Assembly: GCA_017616675.1 (NCBI GenBank)
Contig: JAFZXR010000053.1
Location: 1 to 17,131 of the forward strand
Direction: 5' to 3'
From: Bacteroidales bacterium
GTDB lineage: Bacteria > Bacteroidota > Bacteroidia > Bacteroidales > F082
Length of the DNA stretch: 17,131 nucleotides
The notes under the pieces are model-generated. The model did not search any database. It was not told where the DNA came from and saw nothing but the letters and a program-made list of their open reading frames with translations. Positions 1 to 5,902 of the stretch are shown in pieces. Position 1 is the first letter of the stretch, and each line of letters opens with the position of its first letter. Made by a program: the position numbers and the translations under genes.

Positions 1-617
1 AGAGCCTTCGCGACCGAGGGTTGTTGTCCACAGGCTTCGTCGATGAGCCAATGAAACCTTGTGTGATGTACATCGTGCCGTCATGTTCCTCTTGCAGTTT
101 CTGAATCCTCAGACGGCTCTCGTCGAAATCGACGTTGGCTGAGCGGAATGTGTGGTCGGTGATGATATATTGACGCGCGTCGAGGAGCTTGTTTTTGATG
201 CCGCAATCGTTCAAATATGCCGAGATTATCGTTGTCGACAGCATCTCGCCGAAGCTGATGGTCTGGTCGTACTGGTAATCGTAGTCGTAGCCAGTCTCCT
301 GAAGGTTGAGATACAAATCCAAGAAAAGTTTCGTAACTGCTTCAAACACAGGGTGTTCGGCGTTGCCGTTAAAAAGCTCGAGCATGATTTTCTCGTGATA
401 GTTCATGAGGTCGCGCATGGCGTCGATCGACAGATGGCCGTCGGCGTCGCGGAACTCCTTAAGTACCTTTTCGATGCCGTTGGTGGTCTTTCCCATGGCG
501 CTGACGACGAGCATCAGGTCGCTACGGTCTTCATTCTCAAGGATATGCTTGAGGTTGCGAACGGCGTCGGCGTCTTTCACCGAGGCTCCACCGAACTTAA
601 AAACTCTTTTAATCATG
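1..617 (-). pseudogene. lysC: Aspartate kinase, N-terminal part, with two apparent frameshifts, cut by window edge
   Basis: This gene encodes ATP-dependent phosphorylation of L-aspartate, the first step towards lysine, threonine and methionine in the cytoplasm. The ATG is at 617-615 and reads MIKRVF then TAA. If one T of the six-T run (599-604) is skipped, the reading continues as KFGGASVKDADAVRNL, the classic aspartokinase N-terminus. It then stays open for about 180 codons, including SFGEMLS, to ITQGFIGSSTK near position 35. There the expected motif TTTLGREGS appears only in another frame (3-27), implying a second extra base around 28-37. Both shifts have the same sign. They may be assembly errors near a contig end or real decay; programmed recoding at the first site is a remote option. 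The family call rests on three motifs and is firm. The C-terminal half and the regulatory ACT domains lie outside the window. The gene has its own candidate promoter at 644-651. Confidence 0.85.
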
Positions 618-643
618 ACGAAACTTTTCTAAAATAACGTCAC

Positions 644-651
644 AAAATTAT
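644..651 (-). promoter_or_regulatory. Candidate -7 promoter element for the aspartokinase gene
   Basis: On the minus strand these bases read TAATTTTG, a match to the Bacteroidota -7 consensus TAnnTTTG, 26 nt upstream of the aspartokinase ATG at 617. I see no good TTTG -33 box at the expected 19-21 bp distance, so this is moderate evidence. It lies in the 54-nt gap after the stop codon of the upstream secreted-protein gene. Confidence 0.45.
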
Positions 652-671
652 GAAATATTTTGTTCGGGTTT

Positions 672-1616
672 CTATTCCTTAACCACTTTCTTTGTGATTT
701 TTTCTCCTTTTTTGTCAGTGATGTTTAAGAAATAAATGCCAGCCGGTTGATGAGATATGTCGATGGTTATTTCATTTTCATTGCATTCAGTTTCCGAAAT
801 TTTTTGTCCCAATGCATTTAAAACCTCGATTTTTGAAATGTTTTCGCCAGATATTGTAACAATGCTGTTTGTAGGATTAGGATTTATTGTAAATGGTTCT
901 TCTTCTGTTTCATCAACGTTCCAAGGATGTGAACCATAGCACCCCAATTGCCCGTTAACATACACTTGTACGCCATCTTTATGCTCACAAAGCAATTCCG
1001 ACTCAAAAACCATATTAGTCCATAAGCCAGGTTCCAGATATAGTGGTGATATCCTAGGTAAAACACCTTCTGTAAAGTAGACTATATCCCAACCGTTAGA
1101 CAATCTAATTGTTTTAACATCATTATTATAATTGATGTCAACCACAGTAAATGGTTCTTCCCCCTCTGGATGACAAGTGTAAATCATAAATACATCTCCC
1201 ATCTCCAATGTCATATCACACACCAGCTTTTCTGATTCCCCTGAACCAAGAAAATCTCTGTAATATCTGTATAACCGCCCAGTCGCAGTATCTTCTCTGA
1301 CAAACAATGTGTCATAAAGTGGAAAATAATAATCGAGTTTTGGATGAGATGGATGCACGGTACCATGCGGCTCCTTATAATAGTAGAGATTTCCATTGAC
1401 CCTAATCGTATCATCGCTGTAAAGCGTACACGTCATATTGTACCATGCGTCACCTCCATAACATGGTGTGCTAACAATATTAATATTTGTCGAATCGTTG
1501 CCAAAATACGACAAATATCCTTTGCTGATATTTGGATCTTGAGAATACAAATTTGTTGTTCCGAAAATCATTAAAATGCTAATGAGAACAGCGTTTTTTA
1601 TAGTAGAAATTTTCAT
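672..1616 (-). CDS. T9SS-secreted protein of unknown function, type A sorting domain
   Basis: This 314-residue protein is probably secreted or surface-bound through the type IX secretion system. Residues 1-25 form a signal peptide (MKISTIKN, a hydrophobic stretch, then cleavage near LYSQ). Residues about 240-314 are a Por-type C-terminal sorting domain: it starts FTINPNPTNSIVTISGE, has the central IEVLNALGQKI strand and the PAGIYFLNI motif, and ends in a basic KKVVKE tail. The roughly 210-residue middle resembles no enzyme I know. It is rich in aromatic residues and in YRYY- and LVCDMTLEMGD-like segments, with seven or so scattered cysteines that may form disulfides. The gene is visibly more AT-rich than its neighbours, as is common for surface proteins that diverge quickly or are exchanged. 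It is a single-gene unit with its own promoter (1650-1681). The T9SS assignment is strong; the function is unknown. Confidence 0.88.
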   Translation of the reverse strand: MKISTIKNAVLISILMIFGTTNLYSQDPNISKGYLSYFGNDSTNINIVSTPCYGGDAWYNMTCTLYSDDTIRVNGNLYYYKEPHGTVHPSHPKLDYYFPLYDTLFVREDTATGRLYRYYRDFLGSGESEKLVCDMTLEMGDVFMIYTCHPEGEEPFTVVDINYNNDVKTIRLSNGWDIVYFTEGVLPRISPLYLEPGLWTNMVFESELLCEHKDGVQVYVNGQLGCYGSHPWNVDETEEEPFTINPNPTNSIVTISGENISKIEVLNALGQKISETECNENEITIDISHQPAGIYFLNITDKKGEKITKKVVKE

Positions 1617-1649
1617 ATCTTTATGTGATTAAGTCGTTAATAATCAGCG

Positions 1650-1681
1650 CAAAGATACGAATAGTTTTTTAAAAATGCAAA
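1650..1681 (-). promoter_or_regulatory. Bacteroidota-type promoter for the T9SS protein gene
   Basis: On the minus strand the -33 element TTTG (1681-1678) is followed by a 20-bp spacer and the -7 element TATCTTTG (1657-1650). This matches the TTTG-N19-21-TAnnTTTG consensus fully. It sits 33 nt upstream of the ATG at 1616, in the 71-nt gap behind the aldo/keto reductase stop codon. Confidence 0.7.
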
Positions 1682-1687
1682 TATTTT

Positions 1688-2695
1688 TTACAAAAACGTC
1701 AAGAAATCTTCGTAATTCTTTTGCAAAAGTGTCGGGGTGTCGAGGCCGTAAGGGCATTTCTTCTTGCATTGGCCGCAGTGGAGACAGCCTTTCACTTTTT
1801 CCATTTTGGCTTTGTATTCGTCGCCAAGGTAAACGCTAAGCGGTGCGCGGCGCAGATAGAGACTCATTCGTGCACAGTCGGGGATGTAGATGCCGGCAGG
1901 ACAAGGCAGACAGTAGCCGCAGCCACGACAGAAGTCACCCGACAACTCTTCCTTGTCTTTCTTGACCTTAGCCCAGCGTTCGTCGGTCATCGTCGGCGGA
2001 TTGTCTTGATATGAGATAAACTCGTCGAGCTCCGATTCTTTCTGGATGCCCCAGATAGGCAGGACGTGCTCGTATTGGTTCAAAAACGCATAGGCCGTGG
2101 CCGAATCGGTGATCAAGCCGCCCGAGAGTGCCTTCATGCAGATGAATCCCATGTCGGCCTTCTTGCACATCTCGACAATCTCCAAATCCTTATCCGAAGC
2201 CAAATAAGAAAACGGAAACTGCATCGTCTCGTAAAGTCCAGTCTCTATTGCCTCTTTCGCTATTTTCAGCCTGTGGTTGGTGATGCCGATATGACGGATT
2301 TTACCTTGTTTCTTCGCTTCGAGCATCGCCTCGTAAAGGCCAGTGCCGTCGCCGGGTTTCGGACAAAAAGCGAGGTTATGGAACTGATATAAATCTATGT
2401 AATCTGTCTTGAGCAATCCGAGGCTCGTCGCAAGGTCTTTCCAGAAGTTTTCGGTAGTCGTGGCCCCTGTTTTTGTCGCGATGATGACCTTGTCGCGCAT
2501 GCCTTGGAAGGCGTATCCCATCTTCTCTTCGCTGTCGGTGTAAAACCGCGCGGTGTCGAAGTAGGTGATGCCGTTGTCGTAGGCTTTCCTCAGCAGATGC
2601 GCCGCCTCGTCCTTCGTGATGCGCTGTATCGGAAGCGCCCCGAAGCCGTTTTTGTTTACTACGAAGCCGGTCTTGCCAAGGATTACCTTATCCAT
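1688..2695 (-). CDS. Aldo/keto reductase with C-terminal 4Fe-4S ferredoxin domain
   Basis: This is a cytoplasmic oxidoreductase of the aldo/keto reductase superfamily, 335 residues. The N-terminal TIM barrel shows the full catalytic tetrad: Asp47 (ITYFDTAR), Tyr52, Lys75 (IIATKTG) and His106 (LYQFHNL). After about residue 250 comes a ferredoxin-like extension with two cysteine sets: C256, C259, C262, C265 with C274 (DFCRGCGYCLPCP), and C304, C307, C310, C314 (CLHCGQCKKKCP). These should bind two 4Fe-4S clusters and fit a reductase that trades electrons with ferredoxin or a flavoprotein. The substrate is unknown for most members of this group. It is the last gene of the three-gene porin operon, starting 12 nt after the membrane protein stop. 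The family call is very secure. Its pairing with the membrane gene suggests it reduces an imported compound, which is inference. Confidence 0.93.
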   Translation of the reverse strand: MDKVILGKTGFVVNKNGFGALPIQRITKDEAAHLLRKAYDNGITYFDTARFYTDSEEKMGYAFQGMRDKVIIATKTGATTTENFWKDLATSLGLLKTDYIDLYQFHNLAFCPKPGDGTGLYEAMLEAKKQGKIRHIGITNHRLKIAKEAIETGLYETMQFPFSYLASDKDLEIVEMCKKADMGFICMKALSGGLITDSATAYAFLNQYEHVLPIWGIQKESELDEFISYQDNPPTMTDERWAKVKKDKEELSGDFCRGCGYCLPCPAGIYIPDCARMSLYLRRAPLSVYLGDEYKAKMEKVKGCLHCGQCKKKCPYGLDTPTLLQKNYEDFLTFL

Positions 2696-2707
2696 CTTTT
2701 TTAAAAT

Positions 2708-3856
2708 TTAAAAAATGAATGCCAACAAAACGTAAATCCAGTGCGCCGAGATGCCTGCCACCAATCCGCCGATGGTATGGGCGCCGATGGCCTTAGGGAT
2801 GAGCTCGCGGTGACCGAGTGAGTCGAGCATGGCGGTGTGAGTGCTGAGGAATCCGCTCCAGCACATGCCTATTGCCGTGCATACCGCGATGGCGTTGTTG
2901 TTGATGATGCCTTCAGCGATGAACTTAGGCAGCAGACCGAGAGCCGCGCCCACGGCACCCAGAGATGTTATCGGGAACGCCACCAGCTCAGGGTTCTTGA
3001 AGCCGAAGAGCCAGTCGAACACGAAGTCGATCTTACCTGCGAGGTAAGGCAGCACCGGCACGCCTTCGTAGGCCACGCCGCTGTACTGTCCGCCGACAGC
3101 CGGACCGAAGGTGAGCATCATCACTATGGTCGAGATGATGAGCACACCCGGGATGATGGCGAGACCGATGGCCACGCCTTCCTTGCCGCCGTCGAGGATG
3201 GCATCGAGGAAACGCATGAAAGCGTTGCCTTTCGACTTAAACGAGATCTGCTGCTCGTCGCCGCCTTCGGGTTCTTCTTCGACGTTCAGCTCGGGATATG
3301 CCTTGAGGGTGAAACGCTGCATCAGCCTTGTGGAGACGATACTTCCGATGATGGCGCCGAGGAGTCCGACCAGGGCTCCTTTGAGGAAGCCGAGACCGAG
3401 CATATAGAATATCACCACCAGTCCCATGCCGAATGCCGTGCCGAAGTTGGTCAGCGAGGCAAGCTGATATTTCTTGAAATAATGCGAGAAATGCTTGTCT
3501 TTCGATAGGGTGATGATGGCCGGGTTATCCGAGAGGAATGTGAGGATTCCGCCGAGAGCCGCCACGCCAGGGAGGTTGTAGATAGGCTTCATCAAAGGGC
3601 GCAGGATGTATTCAATAAGTCGCACTACGCCGAACTCCACCAGAAGCTTGCCGAGCGCGCCCGACACGACGCACACCGCCATCAGGAAGAAGACGGTCTC
3701 CAACAGGAGATGGTACGAGGTCTGCATGATGGTGTTGAGCATGTTGGCCGCACCCATTCGTGTGCCTAAGAATCCGAAAAAGATGGCGAAGATGGCGAGG
3801 AAGATACCCGCCTCCAGACGTCTCTTACTTAAAAACTGCCAGTTTTTTATTTTCAT
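2708..3856 (-). CDS. Multi-spanning membrane protein, nucleoside-recognition (Gate) type, CD0519/CD1768-like
   Basis: This 382-residue inner-membrane protein has about eight to ten hydrophobic segments. They include one near the N-terminus (LEAGIFLAIFAIFFGFLG), LLLETVFFLMAVCVVSGALG, TAFGMGLVVIFYMLGLGFLKG and a C-terminal HWIYVLLAFIF. Two internally related halves are split by a charged loop (about 190-215: LNVEEEPEGGDEQQISFKSKG). Segments such as GGILTFLSDNPAIITLSKDKHF resemble the clostridial-type CD0519/CD1768 membrane family, which carries Gate-like (nucleoside recognition) repeats. The substrate is not established; despite the domain name, nucleoside transport should not be assumed. It sits 9 nt after the porin stop and 12 nt before the reductase start, so all three are probably one transcript. 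I recognise the family from memory only, so the subfamily name is tentative. Confidence 0.75.
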   Translation of the reverse strand: MKIKNWQFLSKRRLEAGIFLAIFAIFFGFLGTRMGAANMLNTIMQTSYHLLLETVFFLMAVCVVSGALGKLLVEFGVVRLIEYILRPLMKPIYNLPGVAALGGILTFLSDNPAIITLSKDKHFSHYFKKYQLASLTNFGTAFGMGLVVIFYMLGLGFLKGALVGLLGAIIGSIVSTRLMQRFTLKAYPELNVEEEPEGGDEQQISFKSKGNAFMRFLDAILDGGKEGVAIGLAIIPGVLIISTIVMMLTFGPAVGGQYSGVAYEGVPVLPYLAGKIDFVFDWLFGFKNPELVAFPITSLGAVGAALGLLPKFIAEGIINNNAIAVCTAIGMCWSGFLSTHTAMLDSLGHRELIPKAIGAHTIGGLVAGISAHWIYVLLAFIF

Positions 3857-3865
3857 GATAAAAAT

Positions 3866-4936
3866 TTATTTGTCGATGAATTTCAGTCGCCATGTCAAGC
3901 CGACGTTAGCCTGATACGAGATGCCGCCATCCTCTGAAACGGTCAGTATTCCGTCGATGTACTGCGCATCCCGGCGGACGTCGCTCACCGCGAAGAAAGC
4001 GTGAACGCGCACGTCGTTTTTACCTTGCAGAGGCCAATATTCGATGCCGCCGCCGTAGAACAGCACGTCGGTGCCCGGAAACACCAGCGGGTCGAGTACC
4101 TGGATGGATTCCATGGTGTGGTCCTGCGCATCGTTGATGTCGGTGCCGCCCTTGACGAAGATATGCATCTTTTCGTCCCAGAATTTCACTCCGATGCGTC
4201 CGATGACTGTGATGTCCTTGCCGAAAAACACGTCGTGACCGCCGCTGGCACGGTTCTGGGCGTCGAAATAACCCTCGATAGCACCGAAATCAAAAGCTGT
4301 TCCGAGAGCTATTATGTTGAGGAAGTCGCCTTTTTTCACTTCAAACATGTTGACAGAGCATACAGGAGTGAAGTATTTGAAATTGGCGCGCCAGAGGAAG
4401 CTGTAGCCGTAGAGACTGCCGTAGACGACGCTGTTGTCGAAAGGCGAGTTGACGAACTGCAGCACGAAGGTGTTTTTGCCGTTGTTGGTGGTATATTCGA
4501 GGTTCGTTCCGAAGCGGAAACAGTTGATATTATCCCAAAAACGCGAGTTGAAATAGATATCGATAGGGGCGAGGTCGTATTCCAGACCGCCGATGGCCAC
4601 AATCTCCTTGCCGGCAGTCAGCGAGAGGTTTTTCGTGATCCGCCATCCGAGATAGAGGTAGTCGGTGGCGTCGAAAAACTTGGCTTGGCTTTGTATGTTG
4701 TTGATTCTCTGACGATAACCGTAATAGAGATTGTCGGTGATGTCGCCGAAAAGCACGAAGTTGAGATACTTTCCGGTAAAGCCCGAATTTAGCTCGCCTT
4801 CATCCGAAAAACAATCGAAATCGGTACGGACTTCAAGACGTAACTTGTTGATACCGAAGTCGTTGTCTTTCGTGAGTTGAGCCGAGGCCGCTGTCGCGAA
4901 AAGGAATAAAATGACTGTAAAAATATATTTTTTCAT
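3866..4936 (-). CDS. Outer-membrane porin, OprO/OprP-like beta-barrel
   Basis: This 356-residue protein is a predicted outer-membrane beta-barrel. I chose the ATG at 4936-4934 because it gives a clean signal peptide (MKKYIFTVILFLFATAASAQ); a start at 4963 would place nine polar residues before it and lie upstream of the likely transcription start. The mature part is a run of alternating strands rich in aromatic residues (DYLYLGWRITKNLSLTAGKE, DVLFYGGGIEYWPL). It ends in VGLTWRLKFIDK, close to the aromatic-terminated final strand of outer-membrane barrels. The layout, with an N-terminal EVRTDFDCF strand and long loops containing Trp and Phe, resembles the phosphate-selective porin O/P group common in Bacteroidota. 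The ligand cannot be read from sequence. It is the first gene of the operon, probably feeding substrate to the inner-membrane protein encoded next to it. Confidence 0.75.
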   Translation of the reverse strand: MKKYIFTVILFLFATAASAQLTKDNDFGINKLRLEVRTDFDCFSDEGELNSGFTGKYLNFVLFGDITDNLYYGYRQRINNIQSQAKFFDATDYLYLGWRITKNLSLTAGKEIVAIGGLEYDLAPIDIYFNSRFWDNINCFRFGTNLEYTTNNGKNTFVLQFVNSPFDNSVVYGSLYGYSFLWRANFKYFTPVCSVNMFEVKKGDFLNIIALGTAFDFGAIEGYFDAQNRASGGHDVFFGKDITVIGRIGVKFWDEKMHIFVKGGTDINDAQDHTMESIQVLDPLVFPGTDVLFYGGGIEYWPLQGKNDVRVHAFFAVSDVRRDAQYIDGILTVSEDGGISYQANVGLTWRLKFIDK

Positions 4937-4960
4937 GAGAAAAATTATCGAAATTCGCTG

Positions 4961-4993
4961 CAAAATTAAGAAATTTTTTCCTATCTTTGCAAA
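4961..4993 (-). promoter_or_regulatory. Promoter of the porin operon, overlapping the deoC promoter
   Basis: On the minus strand the -33 element TTTG (4993-4990) lies 21 bp from the -7 element TAATTTTG (4968-4961). This is a full match to the Bacteroidota consensus. The -7 element ends 24 nt upstream of the porin ATG at 4936. The -33 box is one half of the palindrome TTTGCAAA (4986-4993), whose other half belongs to the opposite deoC promoter. Confidence 0.7.
4982..4989 (+). promoter_or_regulatory. -7 promoter element of deoC
   Basis: TATCTTTG matches TAnnTTTG and lies 24 nt upstream of the deoC ATG at 5014. A -33 box is poorly conserved at the expected distance. The element overlaps the -33 box of the divergent porin-operon promoter, so the two may compete for RNA polymerase or share a regulator. 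Confidence 0.6.
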
Positions 4994-5013
4994 GTGTTAA
5001 AAATAATAAAATC

Positions 5014-5853
5014 ATGAATTTCAAATCTTACAACCATACCGAAGAGGAACTTCAGGCGAGAATTGCGCAAATCATTGAAAAACAAGGCAAAAGCAGCGAC
5101 CGTCGCGAGGCTTTGAAGACCATTTTCCAGAGCATCGACTTCACCACTCTTGAGGCGTTCGACAATGCCAAGAAGATTGAGGAATTTTGCGCTAAAGCCA
5201 TTGATTTTCAGAAAAATAGCATGGGAATCTCGGTCCCAGCCATCTGCATATACAGTCCGTTTGTGAAGCAGGCCAAGGCTTTGTTGAAAGGCAGCGGAAT
5301 CAAGGTGGCGACGGTGGCATGCTGCTTCCCTTCGGGTCAGATGCCGTTCGATTTGAAGAAAAAAGAGGTGCAATATTGCGTTGAGCAGGGTGCCGACGAG
5401 GTCGATATGGTCATCTCAAGAGGCACTTTCCTCGAAGGAAATTACGATGAGGTTTACAACGAGATTCAGGCCATCCGTGAGATCTGCAAGGCTCCGGTTC
5501 ATCTGAAGGTCATCCTTGAGACGGGCGAACTGAAAACCGTCGAAAACATCCGCAAGGCCAGCGAGTTAGCGATTTTGGCGGGTGCCGATTTTATCAAGAC
5601 TTCGACAGGGAAAATCGCTGTCAACGCTACCCCGATGGCGGCTCTCATCATGTGCGACACCATTAAGGAATACTACGAGGCGACAGGCCAGATGATCGGT
5701 TTCAAGCCTGCAGGCGGAATGTCGACCATCGAAGACGCGCTCACCTATTATTATATCGTGAAAGACGTCCTCGGCGAGAAATGGCTCAACAAGAACTATT
5801 TCCGCGTCGGAACCAGCCGTTTGGCCGGCAAGGTAATGGAGGAATTGATGTAA
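5014..5853 (+). CDS. deoC: Deoxyribose-phosphate aldolase DeoC
   Basis: DeoC is a cytoplasmic class I aldolase that cleaves 2-deoxyribose-5-phosphate to glyceraldehyde-3-phosphate and acetaldehyde in deoxynucleoside breakdown. The protein has 279 residues with a TIM-barrel layout. Lys195 in ADFIKTSTGK is the Schiff-base lysine, Lys231 in GFKPAGGM is the second conserved catalytic lysine, and Asp131 in ADEVDMV fits the proton-relay aspartate. The ATG at 5014 is preferred over the one at 4987, which overlaps the -7 promoter element and would add nine unusual residues. The only plus-strand gene in the left 13 kb, it is monocistronic and ends one base before a strong hairpin (5854-5883). At 279 residues it belongs to the longer DeoC subgroup rather than the roughly 220-residue one. 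Confidence 0.96.
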   Translation: MNFKSYNHTEEELQARIAQIIEKQGKSSDRREALKTIFQSIDFTTLEAFDNAKKIEEFCAKAIDFQKNSMGISVPAICIYSPFVKQAKALLKGSGIKVATVACCFPSGQMPFDLKKKEVQYCVEQGADEVDMVISRGTFLEGNYDEVYNEIQAIREICKAPVHLKVILETGELKTVENIRKASELAILAGADFIKTSTGKIAVNATPMAALIMCDTIKEYYEATGQMIGFKPAGGMSTIEDALTYYYIVKDVLGEKWLNKNYFRVGTSRLAGKVMEELM

Positions 5854-5883
5854 TGTAGAGACGTGCCATGGCGCGTCTCTACA
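5854..5883. repeat. 30-bp near-perfect palindrome, probable bidirectional terminator
   Basis: TGTAGAGACG at 5854-5863 pairs with CGTCTCTACA at 5874-5883. The centre (TGCCATGGCG) continues the symmetry except for one T/G position (5864/5873). It starts right after the deoC stop and is followed by ATTTTAT, and the convergent T9SS gene ends at 5903, so it can act as a terminator from both sides. Palindromes of this kind (GTAGAGACG...CGTCTCTAC) are, as I recall, dispersed in many copies in Bacteroidota genomes, so it may also be a REP-like repeat. Copy number cannot be judged from one window. Confidence 0.8.
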
Positions 5884-5902
5884 ATTTTATATACAAATAT
5901 CG

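Noticed and set aside
152..637. Long plus-strand open frame of 161 codons opposite the aspartokinase
   Set aside because: It is the antisense shadow of a recognisable aspartokinase frame; its own product shows no family features.
2837..3508. 223-codon plus-strand open frame opposite the Gate-type membrane protein gene
   Set aside because: Product is rich in His, Asp and Glu without any hydrophobic core pattern, as expected from reading the reverse of a membrane gene.
4001..4792. 263-codon plus-strand open frame opposite the porin gene
   Set aside because: Antisense shadow: the minus-strand frame has a signal peptide and barrel strands, and no promoter or start context supports the plus-strand frame.
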